From positions 1-59,236 of the forward strand of contig MGQQ01000069.1 of NCBI GenBank assembly GCA_001798855.1: 59,236 nucleotides of DNA, in the 5' to 3' direction. The position numbers and the translations under genes were made by a program. Below the pieces are notes generated by a model. The model did not search any database. It was not told where the DNA came from and was given only the letters and a program-made list of their open reading frames with translations. Positions 43,214 to 52,207 of this stretch are shown here, in pieces; positions within the stretch are counted from its first letter, which is position 1; each line of letters opens with the position of its first letter. The DNA comes from Deltaproteobacteria bacterium RBG_16_49_23. GTDB lineage: Bacteria > Desulfobacterota > BSN033 > UBA1163.

Positions 43214-43890
43214 TGAAGCTTTCGGTGATCATTCCAGTCTATAACGAAGCAAAGACGATCCTTGAAATCATCAGACGGGTGAAGGAGGCTCCTTTTGAGA
43301 AGGAGATTATTGTGGTGGACGACGGTTCCTCAGATGGAACGGCGGACCTCCTCAAAGAGAACGGGGAAGGGATGGTTGTTCTCTTACAGAAGGAGAATCA
43401 GGGGAAGGGAGCGGCCATTCGGACAGCTATTCCCCAAATTACCGGAGAGATCGCCATTATTCAGGATGCAGACCTGGAATATCATCCCTCTGAATATTCC
43501 CGTTTGATTGCTCCCATCGTTGATGGTGTGGCGGATGTGGTCTATGGTTCACGATTCCAGGGAGGAACGCATCGGGTGCTCTATTTCTGGCATGCCGTAG
43601 GGAATCAGATGATAACCACTCTATCCAATATGCTCACCGATCTCAATCTGTCGGATATGGAAACTGGCTATAAGGTCTTTCGCTCGGTAATTCTGAAGAA
43701 GGTTAAGATTGAAAGCAATCGTTTTGGTTTTGAGCCGGAGATCACCGCGAAAATTTCCAAAATGGGCTGCCGGGTCTATGAGGTTCCCATCTCTTACTGG
43801 GGAAGGGATTATTCGGAAGGAAAGAAGATCAACTGGAAGGACGGACTAGCAGCCATATACTGGATCATCAAGTTCAATATTTTCCGGTAG
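43210..43890 (+). CDS. Glycosyltransferase family 2, DPM1-like
   Basis: The 226-residue protein has LSVIIPVYNEAKTILEIIRR, VVDDGSSDGTADLL and the metal-binding DADLEYHP, typical of dolichyl/polyprenyl-phosphate sugar synthases. There is no C-terminal membrane domain. GGGAGAG precedes the ATG, which lies within the stop of the methyltransferase gene. It may make the polyprenyl-phosphate sugar used by the GT39-like or YfhO-like proteins. Confidence 0.88.
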   Translation: MMKLSVIIPVYNEAKTILEIIRRVKEAPFEKEIIVVDDGSSDGTADLLKENGEGMVVLLQKENQGKGAAIRTAIPQITGEIAIIQDADLEYHPSEYSRLIAPIVDGVADVVYGSRFQGGTHRVLYFWHAVGNQMITTLSNMLTDLNLSDMETGYKVFRSVILKKVKIESNRFGFEPEITAKISKMGCRVYEVPISYWGRDYSEGKKINWKDGLAAIYWIIKFNIFR

Positions 43891-44270
43891 GAAGAAGATT
43901 GAACACAAATTACAAACGCATAAATATTTTACCAATATTGGCCACTTGCCCTTAAACACTCCCCTCGGTGGGTATTACCCTTAATTTAAGAAGAAGGGAA
44001 GTTTTAGAAAAAATCCCGATAGGGATAATCGATAATAGACCGGCGATTTATCGCTGGTGATGTGAATGAAAAAAGGAGTCCCATGGGGACGAATGAAAAA
44101 GGGGTCTGAAAATGGCTAATTCTTACATCAGGGGTAGGATTCAATCGTCCCGATGGGACTGTTATATTATCTTTTCTCCCCAGCGATGAATCGCTGGGAT
44201 ATTGTCATGCAAGCCCCTCCGGGGCATCAAATTAATTAAGTTAGCGCTTGCATTCGTTGCCCTGTGCTTC
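43891..44270. other. 380-base intergenic stretch with small palindromes
   Basis: No gene is seen. It holds CGGCGATTTATCGCTGG (about 44041), CCCAGCGATGAATCGCTGGG (44179-44198) and GCCCCTCCGGGGC (about 44213), between convergent genes. The hairpins could end transcription from both sides, though no T-run follows them. Confidence 0.6.
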
Positions 44271-46016
44271 TTAGGCTTGAAAAGACATCTCGTAAGCTAC
44301 CCGGTCCACTTCGTCCCGTGTCGTCACTCCCTTCAGAACCTTTGTCAATCCATCCTCCCTGAGAGATTTTAATCCTGTTGTTTCACGGGCGACCTCCCGG
44401 ATCACCTGGGCGGAGGCCTTTTCTGAAATCAGCCGTTTGATCTTCTCATTCAGAACGAGGAGTTCATAGATTCCTATCCTGCCCAGATAGCCTGATTGTT
44501 TACACTGCCTACACCCTTTGCCGTGATAGAAAGCCGGTGGCTCTTTCGATTTTGGAATATTTTCTCCGAGCTCTTTCAGCGTTTCATCATCGACCGGTGA
44601 GAGTGTTTTGCAATGAGGGCAAATGGTCCTGACAAGACGCTGTGCAAGCACGCCAATGACGGAAGAGGAGATGAGATAAGGCTCCACGCCAATGTCGAGG
44701 AGGCGGGTAATGGCTTCCGTTGCGTCGTTCGTATGGAGGGTGCTGAGCACCAGGTGGCCTGTGAGGGCTGCCTGGATGGCTACTTGTGAGGTGTCCAAAT
44801 CCCTGATCTCACCTACCATGATCACATCCGGGTCCTGCCGCAGAATGGACCTCAATCCCGTGGCAAAGGTGATTCCTGCCTTGGGATTGACCTGGGTCTG
44901 GCGGATTAAGGAGAGACGGTATTCCACAGGGTCTTCGATGGTGATGATATTCTTATCCACGGAGTTGATCATATTGAGGGAGGCGTAAAGCGTGGTCGTC
45001 TTTCCACTGCCCGTGGGTCCGGTGACCAGAAGGATGCCGGTTGTCTTCCGTATGAGCTGTCTGAACTGGGCGAGCATCTCCTCTGAAAACCCAAGATCCT
45101 CCAGCGTAAGAAGAGGACTGGATTGATCGAGGATACGGAGGACGACATTTTCTCCATAAATCGTTGGAAAGGTCGAGACCCTGATTTCGAAACCCCTGTT
45201 TTCCATCCTGATATTGAAGTTGCCATCCTGAGGCAGTCTTGTCTCTGTGATATCCATCTCTGCCAGTATTTTAGTCCGGGCTGTAATGGCCGGATGGGCT
45301 GCTTTGGGTAAGGTCAGGGTTTCAAAAAGGAAGCCATCAATCCGAAACCGAATCCGCAGGTATTTTTCATCGGGCTCGAAGTGAATATCACTGGCGCGGT
45401 CCCGAATGGCCTGCATCATGACGATGTCGAACATTCTTGCAGCCGGAGCCGCTTCCACAGGACCTGCAAGAGGTTCTTTCACCTGGAGATCGTAGGCCTT
45501 TCTGTAGTCCGAAGGCTCCGGGGAGGATTCAACCGTATTTTGCATGGCGACCTGACGGAGTGTATTTTCGAATATCATCGCTCCGGCGCTGTAATACTGG
45601 TCGATCGCCTTTTTAATCTTTTTTTCGGTGCTGATCGTAATTTCCACATCGGTCTTTGCCTTGTTTCGCACCTCATCGAGAGCAAGGAGGTTGAGCGGAT
45701 TATCCATCGCCACCGTTAATATGCTTCCGATTTTAAAGAGGGGAATCAGGACATGACGGCGCGCCAATTCCTCGGGGATGATCTTGACGATCGGGTCATC
45801 GATCAAATAGGTGTCGAGATCGACATAGGGAAGATTAAAATAATCGGCCAGACACTGGTAGGCGAGTTCTTCCTTAAGATAGCCTTTCCGGATCAGGGTC
45901 TGTTCCAGCCTTTCTCCCCCCTGTTTCAGTTCCTGAGCGGCCTTTTTCAATTGATCAGGAGTGAGGACACCCGTTTCGATCAGGAATTCCCCAAAACTCT
46001 TCTTGCCATTCGTCAT
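44271..46016 (-). CDS. mshE: MSHA/type IV pilus assembly ATPase (GspE/PilB family)
   Basis: The 581-residue protein has an N-terminal MshEN-like domain (FGEFLIETGVLTPDQLKKAA) of the type that can bind cyclic di-GMP, the Walker A GPTGSGKTTTLYASLN, Asp box IEDPVEY, and the zinc-binding CPHC...CRQC pair. It drives pilus extension at the inner membrane. The ATG at 46016, behind GGGAGG, is preferred to one nine codons upstream. It is last in the minus-strand pilus operon, separated from mshN by a GIY-YIG cassette. Confidence 0.88.
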   Translation of the reverse strand: MTNGKKSFGEFLIETGVLTPDQLKKAAQELKQGGERLEQTLIRKGYLKEELAYQCLADYFNLPYVDLDTYLIDDPIVKIIPEELARRHVLIPLFKIGSILTVAMDNPLNLLALDEVRNKAKTDVEITISTEKKIKKAIDQYYSAGAMIFENTLRQVAMQNTVESSPEPSDYRKAYDLQVKEPLAGPVEAAPAARMFDIVMMQAIRDRASDIHFEPDEKYLRIRFRIDGFLFETLTLPKAAHPAITARTKILAEMDITETRLPQDGNFNIRMENRGFEIRVSTFPTIYGENVVLRILDQSSPLLTLEDLGFSEEMLAQFRQLIRKTTGILLVTGPTGSGKTTTLYASLNMINSVDKNIITIEDPVEYRLSLIRQTQVNPKAGITFATGLRSILRQDPDVIMVGEIRDLDTSQVAIQAALTGHLVLSTLHTNDATEAITRLLDIGVEPYLISSSVIGVLAQRLVRTICPHCKTLSPVDDETLKELGENIPKSKEPPAFYHGKGCRQCKQSGYLGRIGIYELLVLNEKIKRLISEKASAQVIREVARETTGLKSLREDGLTKVLKGVTTRDEVDRVAYEMSFQA

Positions 46017-46110
46017 ATTGCCTCCCAAATAACTAAGCAACAATCACCAAACATCAAATCATACCCAATGAACATAAAAAACAGAATCATCTTTAGTAAT
46101 TCTAACAGTC

Positions 46111-46434
46111 TTAGCGCTTACAGCGCTCCCCCGTTCGCCCTGAGGCCCTCGAAGGGTGATATCTGCGAGCCAATCGAGATACCTCCGCCCAATCTCCCCG
46201 CATCATTGCTTCCTTTTTCCTGCGACTCCAACCTTTAATCTGTCGCTCACAGGCCAATGCTTCCTCTCGAGTGGAGAATTCCTCTGAAAACAGCAGGCTA
46301 ACCGGAAGACGAGTCGAAGTATAGCCTTCGATTTCACCGAATTGATGTTTTTCTAAGCGCAACTCAAGATTATCCGTATGACCGGTGTAGTAGGAATTAT
46401 CTGCACAGCGCAAAACGTATACCCAAAAACTCAT
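46111..46434 (-). CDS. GIY-YIG nuclease-domain protein, copy 1
   Basis: The 107-residue protein opens VYVLRCADNSYYTGHTDNLE (the GIY-YIG motif as VYV...YYTG), with Arg in LRLEKH and Glu in REEALACERQIKGW. It is a stand-alone domain without a DNA-binding partner. The last 15 or so residues (YHPSRASGRTGE) are encoded by the left terminal repeat of its cassette and run past it. A near-identical gene is at 50499. Confidence 0.82.
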   Translation of the reverse strand: MSFWVYVLRCADNSYYTGHTDNLELRLEKHQFGEIEGYTSTRLPVSLLFSEEFSTREEALACERQIKGWSRRKKEAMMRGDWAEVSRLARRYHPSRASGRTGERCKR

Positions 46435-46534
46435 ATCCCTATTACCTCTCGCTTCCCTTAGCTTTCCAAATCTCGACTTATGGGCTGCGCAAGAGTAACT
46501 AATCCGCTCACCCTTCGAGAGCCTCAGGGCGAAC
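46133..46534. mobile_element. Inverted-repeat cassette carrying GIY-YIG copy 1
   Basis: The ends are inverted copies of one palindrome: GTTCGCCCTGAGGCCCTCGA with AGGGTGA at 46133-46159, and TCACCCTTCGAGAGCCTCAG with GGCGAAC at 46508-46534. The gene lies between them. The cassette falls between mshN and mshE in the pilus operon. Cassette 2 (50497-50896) has the same structure. Confidence 0.7.
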
Positions 46535-46548
46535 GGTGATTGGAAGGT

Positions 46549-47706
46549 TCAATCCTTTTTCACACCCCTCATTTTTATTAATTGATTGATGTGCCTTCTG
46601 ACCTTTGAAGCCAGGTCCGGATAGGCATTTGAAGAGAGCTGAACGAATTGCTGATAATGTTGAATCGCTGGCTCCCGATTTCCCATCTGTTCATAGAGAA
46701 GCCCAAGGTGATAATGAGTCTCTCCATGAAGAGGGTCAATGGCAAGAGCTTTCCGATACGATTCGATTCCCTTATCGACTTCCCCCCCCTTTTTGTAGAG
46801 GGTCCCGATATGGATATGGCTCTCAATATGATTGGGATTGATGAAGAGGATTTTTTTAAACACCTCCATGGCTTTTTCATTTTCTCCCTTAAGATAGAGG
46901 AGGATCCCGATGTTGTTGAGGCCTTTTTCGTATTGGGGATTGATTTCGATGGTCTTCTGATAGATTTTGAGGGCGCTCTCGGAATCGCCGATTTCCTGGT
47001 AGATAACCCCAAGGTTGTTATAGGCCTCAATATGGTTGGGGTCCATCTCAATGACCTTCTGATAGGCGTGTATCGCTTGGGCAATCTCCCGCTGGTTGTA
47101 GAATGAAACCCCCAAGTTAAATTGCCGGGCAACTTCTATGCTTAGATGACGCTCCCGTACGGCGCCCTGTTCCGATACAAAGGGTTTTGAGACTGTTTCC
47201 TCTTTCTGAGGAGGCGCTGGAAGGGATGGTTTTTCATCCACTACTGCCTTCTCCTGCTTTTTTTCAGCCTTGATCATCTTCTCCTCAGGCACCGGTTTCG
47301 GGAGTATCTCTCCCTCCCTTTTTTTCTGGAGGAGCGGGTCAATTTCTCTCGGAGACAGATCGGGGGTCGCAGGCATAGACACTTTCGATTTATCCTTAGG
47401 TTCTGGTTTTCCCGTCTCTTTTACTTCCTCCTTCGAAAGCTCTGATGAGATTTTTTCATCCACCGGAAGCGAGTTCTTTGTCTCCGGAATCGCCACCGTT
47501 TGCACAGGAGGCGAAGTGATGGGAGATGGGAAAAACCGCCAAAGGACGATCGGAAGAATGAGAAGAGTTACGGAAGTTGCTCCAATGATCCACCACCGTT
47601 TCTTTCGGCTCTTTCTCGGAGATTGATATTTAAAAAATGGACTTCCACTTGACTCCTTTGACCGGAGTTGCTGGGCCTTCTTAAGAGCGTCAATGATGAG
47701 ACTCAT
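46549..47706 (-). CDS. mshN: TPR protein of the pilus operon (MshN/GspB-like)
   Basis: The 385-residue protein starts MSLIIDALKKAQQLR, the usual opening of GspB/MshN-like inner-membrane partners, has one membrane helix (about 38-57), a Pro/Glu/Lys-rich periplasmic linker, and four or five TPR repeats (195-375, e.g. IEAYNNLGVIYQEIGDSESA). It overlaps the preceding ATPase gene by four bases (ATGA). It probably works with the ExeA-like ATPase on secretin assembly. Confidence 0.75.
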   Translation of the reverse strand: MSLIIDALKKAQQLRSKESSGSPFFKYQSPRKSRKKRWWIIGATSVTLLILPIVLWRFFPSPITSPPVQTVAIPETKNSLPVDEKISSELSKEEVKETGKPEPKDKSKVSMPATPDLSPREIDPLLQKKREGEILPKPVPEEKMIKAEKKQEKAVVDEKPSLPAPPQKEETVSKPFVSEQGAVRERHLSIEVARQFNLGVSFYNQREIAQAIHAYQKVIEMDPNHIEAYNNLGVIYQEIGDSESALKIYQKTIEINPQYEKGLNNIGILLYLKGENEKAMEVFKKILFINPNHIESHIHIGTLYKKGGEVDKGIESYRKALAIDPLHGETHYHLGLLYEQMGNREPAIQHYQQFVQLSSNAYPDLASKVRRHINQLIKMRGVKKD

Positions 47707-48656
47707 CGGATACCCTCCAAGAGAGGATATTGGCAGCTATAGAGTATGATCCCAAAGGCCATCAGAAGGATCAGGATGGCGAGAAGGAAGATTCGCAGAG
47801 GAGGGAAATATTTTGAAAAGACCTGTGAGCGGGAGGCAGACCCCGTCCATTCCTCTCCTCTCATCTCTTTTGCCGCTTTCTTAACAATTCCTTTTTCAAT
47901 ATGATTCGTACTTTCAACAAACCCGCCGAGGAGGATGCGATCGCATAAGAGATTGATTAGTCTTGGGATTCCCTTCGAAAATCGGTAAATTTCATTCAAG
48001 GCGGATTTCGAAAAGGTGATGCTTCCATGTGAACCGGCCACGGTGAGGCGCTGGTAGATGTATGATTCGGTCTCCTCCCGGTTGAGGGGAAGGATGTGGT
48101 GGCGGATGGCAATCCGCTGGTTTAATTGTTTCAATTTGTTGGACTGAAATTTCTGGTTCAATTCCAATTGGCCGAACAGGATGATCTGAAGCATCTTCTC
48201 CTTGGTTGTCTCCAGATTGGAAAGCATCCGGATCTGCTCCAGGACCGGGATGGAAAGGTTTTGCGCCTCATCGATAATAAGGATCACATGCCTATTCTGG
48301 GAGAGTTGTTCGAGAAGAAATCGATTCAGGGCGTCAATCCGTTCTGCTTTTGTCCTTCCAATCGAAGTAAATCCAAAATCCTGAAGAATGGCTCTGAGCA
48401 GTTCTCCTTCGGTGAGAAAGGAATTGAAGATGACCGCTGTTTTTATATTTCTATCCAGTTTGTCGAGAAGGGACCGGCAGATGGTCGTTTTCCCAGTTCC
48501 GATATCGCCGGTGACCACCATAAATCCCTCTCTTTGCTGAATCCCGTAAAGGAGGGAATCGATGGCTGTCCGGTGGCTCTCGCTCAGGTAGAGAAACTGC
48601 GGATCCGGCGTCAGGGAAAAGGGTTTTTCTTTTAAGCCATAAAAGTCGAGATACAT
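47703..48656 (-). CDS. mshM: ExeA/MshM-like AAA ATPase
   Basis: The 317-residue protein starts MYLDFYGLKEKPFSLTPDP, as ExeA/GspA proteins do, with Walker A GDIGTGKTT, Walker B VILIIDEAQNL and a single C-terminal membrane helix (about 283-305). In Aeromonas the homologue aids placement of the secretin. Here it lies between the secretin and TPR genes, matching the MSHA order L-M-N. Confidence 0.85.
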   Translation of the reverse strand: MYLDFYGLKEKPFSLTPDPQFLYLSESHRTAIDSLLYGIQQREGFMVVTGDIGTGKTTICRSLLDKLDRNIKTAVIFNSFLTEGELLRAILQDFGFTSIGRTKAERIDALNRFLLEQLSQNRHVILIIDEAQNLSIPVLEQIRMLSNLETTKEKMLQIILFGQLELNQKFQSNKLKQLNQRIAIRHHILPLNREETESYIYQRLTVAGSHGSITFSKSALNEIYRFSKGIPRLINLLCDRILLGGFVESTNHIEKGIVKKAAKEMRGEEWTGSASRSQVFSKYFPPLRIFLLAILILLMAFGIILYSCQYPLLEGIR

Positions 48657-48660
48657 CTTT

Positions 48661-48745
48661 TTCCTTAAATCCCTCCCAACCTCCCTTTTTCAAAGGGAGG
48701 AGCAATCTATCCCCCTTTTGTCAAAGGGGGATGAAGGGGGATTAG
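48661..48745. repeat. CTTTTTCAAAG / CTTTTGTCAAAG repeat
   Basis: It is the unit seen at 21831, 33898 and 34862, here between the secretin and the ATPase gene. The hairpins are CCTCCCTTTTTCAAAGGGAG and CCCCCTTTTGTCAAAGGGGG. Confidence 0.75.
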
Positions 48746-48799
48746 ACATCCTTTTTGAAAAGTGATTATGTGGTAGTAAAATTTAATTATCTTAAGCTG

Positions 48800-50437
48800 T
48801 TACTTCTTAGTAAAATCCTCCACTTTCTTTCCCACTTGAAGGGTGGGGGTGATCATGATCACCAGCTCTGCGATCCTTTTCTTTTCGGTCCTGTAGCGGA
48901 ATAACCCTCCCAGCAACGGGATGGAATGAAGAACGGGAACGCCGATATAAGTCTCCTCGTTCTTCTCCTGCATCAGGCCTGCGATGATGATCGTCTGGCC
49001 ATCCTTCACCCTCACCGTCGTATCGGTCTCTCTCACGCTTAGCAGTGGAAAAGTGGTTTTTCCATCCGGAGTAATCTTCTCTCCTGTCTTCTCCGTGATG
49101 CTGGGGTGGATGTTCATAATAATCGTTCCATCCTCGGCAATCTGCGGCGTGACGTCGAGGATGATTCCCACATCGATCGTCATTGGCTGGATGATCTGAG
49201 TCACCGTTGTCTGGGTTGCAACAGCGCCGGTAATGAAGAAGACGTCCTGGTTTCCCACCCGTATGATCGCCTTCTGGTTGTTGAGAGTGGAGATCGTTGG
49301 GCTTGAGAGGACCTTGATGTCTCCCTGCTCGGCAATGGCCGCCATGATATCCGAGAGGGCGACTTCCGTCCCGATGGCAAGTGTTCCTCCAAAGGGTTTT
49401 ATTTTAAATCCCCCCGGGGTCGTGATGGTGGTTCCGGTGGTGGTATCTGTAAGAGCAAAACCTCCTGATACTCCGGGAAATCCGGTTGTTCCCGCCTTGT
49501 TCGTCAGTCCCCAGGACAGGTTGGCGATTCGTGGAAGGCTTTCGATGACCTTCCAGTTGATGCCCTCCTTATTCTCATCAGAGAGGATGACTTCGAAAAT
49601 CTTGGCCTGTATGGTGACCTGTCTCTGTGAACTTCCCTCGACCGTTTCCAAATAGGAGGCGATCTTGTTCAGGTTCATCGGGTAATCCGTCACCAGTATG
49701 ACACCGGCCGACTTATTGATGATCAATTTTTTCCCTTTTCCATCCACCCGTGTCCAGGCTGTTTTCTCGGCATCTGATGCAGTTTTCTCCTCAACCGAAC
49801 CAAAAACAATGGCTTCCAATCCTTTCTGGATATCTCTCCAGAGGTCCATTTCATCCACACTCACGAGGTCGCTGAATCCTGTTCTGGCGCCGGATGAACC
49901 GGTAGACGCCTGCGTTCCTGGAAGGGCGCCGGTTTGCAGCCCTCCACCTGTGCTCGCATAGATCTCCCTTTTTCCGCTCCGTTTAGTGGCGAGATAATTG
50001 AGCGTGAAAAACCGTGACTCCAGCTGGGGTCGCATGATCTTGATAAATTTTCCTTCGATGCGATAGGTCCATCCCAGTGGAAAGAGAATGGCATCGAGCG
50101 CTTCCTTCAGGGTTACCCGCTTTAGATCGATGGTTACCTTACCGCCCAATTCCGGATCGATGACGATATTGTAATCGCTCTCCTTTGAGAAGGCTAAAAG
50201 GATATCTTGGATATTCGAGTCTCTGGCGAAAAAGGAATAAAGTTTTTCCGGAATCTTTTTCGCTTCCTCCCTCTGGGGAATCACCAGTTCCTTCAATTTT
50301 TCTTCGGGAGGCGGTTGGGGTTTCGAGATCTCTATCTTCTGCTCAGGTAATTGGGTTCGCTCCTTTTTGGGAGGACCCGCACACCCTAAAGCCCATAAGA
50401 GACATAAAAAAGATATAAATAGCATTTTGGCTTTCAT
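48800..50437 (-). CDS. mshL: MshL/PilQ-type secretin
   Basis: The 545-residue outer-membrane secretin has a lipoprotein signal with lipobox Cys19 (WALGCA), an N-terminal STN/N0-type domain (VTIDLKRVTLKEALDAIL), and the secretin core (VLSSPTISTLNNQKAIIRVG, VDVGIILDVTPQI, IIAGLMQEKNEE and PLLGGLFRYR). It forms the pilus exit pore. The length matches MshL rather than the larger PilQ. A GIY-YIG cassette separates it from pilP. Confidence 0.88.
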   Translation of the reverse strand: MKAKMLFISFLCLLWALGCAGPPKKERTQLPEQKIEISKPQPPPEEKLKELVIPQREEAKKIPEKLYSFFARDSNIQDILLAFSKESDYNIVIDPELGGKVTIDLKRVTLKEALDAILFPLGWTYRIEGKFIKIMRPQLESRFFTLNYLATKRSGKREIYASTGGGLQTGALPGTQASTGSSGARTGFSDLVSVDEMDLWRDIQKGLEAIVFGSVEEKTASDAEKTAWTRVDGKGKKLIINKSAGVILVTDYPMNLNKIASYLETVEGSSQRQVTIQAKIFEVILSDENKEGINWKVIESLPRIANLSWGLTNKAGTTGFPGVSGGFALTDTTTGTTITTPGGFKIKPFGGTLAIGTEVALSDIMAAIAEQGDIKVLSSPTISTLNNQKAIIRVGNQDVFFITGAVATQTTVTQIIQPMTIDVGIILDVTPQIAEDGTIIMNIHPSITEKTGEKITPDGKTTFPLLSVRETDTTVRVKDGQTIIIAGLMQEKNEETYIGVPVLHSIPLLGGLFRYRTEKKRIAELVIMITPTLQVGKKVEDFTKK

Positions 50438-50496
50438 ATTTTTTCTCCTTATTTTTAATAAGGTTCAACCGACTTTAGCGGAGGTAATGATAGGCC

Positions 50497-50896
50497 GTTC
50501 ACCCTGAGGCTCTCGAAGGGTGATATCGGCGAGCCAATTGGGATACCTCCGCCCAATCTTCCCGCATCATTGCTTCCTTTTTCCTCCGACTCCAACCTTT
50601 AATCTGTCGCTCACATGATAATGCTTCCTCTCGAGTGGGGAATTCCTCTGAAAACAGCAGTCTAACCGGAAGACGAGTCGAAGTATAGCCTTCGATTTCA
50701 CCAGATTGATGTTTTGCTATGCGCTCCTCAAGATTATCCGTATGACCGGTGTAGAAGGAGTTGTCGGCACAGCACAAAATGTAAACCCAAAAACTCATGT
50801 TCCTATTACCTCTTGCTTCTTTCAGCCATTAATAATATCGATCTACTCGTCCTTTGACCCTCAATAGGTTCACCCTTCGAGAGCCTCAGGGCGAAC
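50497..50896. mobile_element. Inverted-repeat cassette carrying GIY-YIG copy 2
   Basis: GTTCACCCTGAGGCTCTCGA with AGGGTGA at 50497-50523 and the inverted TCACCCTTCGAGAGCCTCAG with GGCGAAC at 50870-50896 enclose the gene. By eye it is about 90 percent identical to cassette 1 over the gene. Behind the right end, a further GGCCTGTCCTGAGGGAAGTC palindrome adjoins. Confidence 0.7.
50499..50798 (-). CDS. GIY-YIG nuclease-domain protein, copy 2
   Basis: The 99-residue protein opens VYILCCADNSFYTGHTDNLE and keeps the Arg and Glu of the fold (EERIAKH, REEALSCERQIKGW). It differs from copy 1 at about ten positions, one of them Arg to Cys in the second motif. Its stop codon is inside the left terminal repeat. 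AAGAGGTAATAGG precedes the ATG. Confidence 0.82.
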   Translation of the reverse strand: MSFWVYILCCADNSFYTGHTDNLEERIAKHQSGEIEGYTSTRLPVRLLFSEEFPTREEALSCERQIKGWSRRKKEAMMREDWAEVSQLARRYHPSRASG

Positions 50897-50950
50897 GGTG
50901 AGTCGAAGGGCCTGTCCTGAGGGAAGTCGAAGGGCTCAGAGGGAATTAGG

Positions 50951-51547
50951 TCATCTTTCCTCAACCGTTAACTTGATCGGGCTCTGATCCAGAGCGAGCG
51001 TCCTCTTTTTGCCTTCCTTTTCCAGAATAACCCGGTCGGACCGGATCTCTAGAACCTTCTCACCGTTAATAAAATCTCCAATAGACACGATCGATCGGTC
51101 AATCGATGCAAGTCGAATATGGTCGCCGATTAAAATAGCCTTTAGCTTTAAAGGGACTTCAACAGGTTTTACTTCTTCCGGGGCTTGTGGAATCTTTGTG
51201 TTCTCCTGAACAGGGATCTCCTTTGAAAGAAGACGGACTCCAGGGGGAAGAGAGAACGGATCCCTTCGGGTTTCCTGGAACAGATAAGGTTTTTTCTTCA
51301 ATTGTGCGTGAACCTCTCCTGTCTCCATCAAAGGGGTCATAGAAAAAAGGAGAGCAATAGTTAGGATGCAAATTATATATAGCGACATAAGCCCTATTCG
51401 GCTTGTCATTCCGTGCTTGACCCAGCCTGCCCCGTACTTGATACGGGGGAATCCAGTGTTTTTCTGGATTCCTGCTTTCGCAGGAATGACGGCCTTTGCC
51501 GTGATTAATTCCGCTGTGTATAGAATGATGTTTTGAGATCGAATCAC
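50951..51547 (-). CDS. mshK: PilP/MshK-like periplasmic protein with a repeat in its N-terminus
   Basis: The 198-residue protein is assigned a GTG start at 51547, seven bases behind AGGAGG; an ATG seven codons earlier would put that ribosome site inside the gene. Residues about 20-48 (VIPAKAGIQKNTGFP onward) are encoded by a repeat. A hydrophobic signal segment LYIICILTIALLFSM follows, then RRDPFSLPPGVRLL and LKAILIGDHIRLASID, typical of PilP/MshK. It overlaps no other gene from this start. Confidence 0.7.
   Translation of the reverse strand: MIRSQNIILYTAELITAKAVIPAKAGIQKNTGFPRIKYGAGWVKHGMTSRIGLMSLYIICILTIALLFSMTPLMETGEVHAQLKKKPYLFQETRRDPFSLPPGVRLLSKEIPVQENTKIPQAPEEVKPVEVPLKLKAILIGDHIRLASIDRSIVSIGDFINGEKVLEIRSDRVILEKEGKKRTLALDQSPIKLTVEER
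51405..51490. repeat. TGTCATTCCG...GGAATGAC repeat in the pilP N-terminus
   Basis: The ends TGTCATTCCGTGCTTGACC and CTGCTTTCGCAGGAATGAC match the repeat in the YfhO-like gene (40874) and the half copy at 35553. It lies between the GTG start and the signal segment of pilP, in frame. Confidence 0.75.
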
Positions 51548-51557
51548 TGAACGCCTC

Positions 51558-52124
51558 CTACAACACAATGATATACATCTTCAGCATTAATGTGACCTTT
51601 AAGAGGGGTTTTATCTCCTCGTTCCTTTCTATCTGAAGGCTATCGATCTGGATTAGAAATGGAAGCTCCTCAATCCCCTTTAAATAAGCCTCTAATTTGG
51701 CAAAGGTGGAATGGAGGATAACCTGAACGGTCACCTTTCTTGAATCCGTGGGGGCTAATCCTTTTTTCTCTTCGAGCGGGGAAATCTTTTCCTCTGAAGG
51801 CGCAAGAGAGATGACCTTCATCTGCAGAGGGTCGCTCTCCCTGGCCAGATGTTTTAAGAAGGCCCTGAACTCTTCCCCCCTGAGCGTCCGCTCACCTAAA
51901 CCTTTGAGCTCTTTCTCCATCTGAGCGATCATAGTTTCTGTTGTTTCGAGACCCTGGGTCAATAGAGAGAGTTCGCTCAGCTTCAAGTCTGCCGCCTTGA
52001 CTTCTCCTTTGAGCCTTAGAACCTTGCGATTCTGAGGTGTGTAATAGAGACGATCGAATAGAAAGATGGCGGCGGCGATGATGACCAGAAAGAATAGTAT
52101 CTTTTCTCTTCTTTTCAGCGCCAT
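51558..52124 (-). CDS. mshJ: PilO/MshJ-like inner-membrane protein
   Basis: The 188-residue protein has an N-terminal helix (ILFFLVIIAAAIFLFDRLYY), a coiled coil (about 30-80), and a PilO-type domain with VTVQVILHSTFAKLEAYLKG and LPFLIQIDSLQIER. It forms the alignment complex with PilM, PilN and PilP. It follows pilMN by 83 bases. Confidence 0.8.
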   Translation of the reverse strand: MALKRREKILFFLVIIAAAIFLFDRLYYTPQNRKVLRLKGEVKAADLKLSELSLLTQGLETTETMIAQMEKELKGLGERTLRGEEFRAFLKHLARESDPLQMKVISLAPSEEKISPLEEKKGLAPTDSRKVTVQVILHSTFAKLEAYLKGIEELPFLIQIDSLQIERNEEIKPLLKVTLMLKMYIIVL

Positions 52125-52207
52125 GGGTTAAGGTTTCTCCTCTTTATCAATTCCCGACCGAAATACCCCCCTTTAGCAAAGGGGGAGACACTAATTCTTC
52201 TCCTCTT

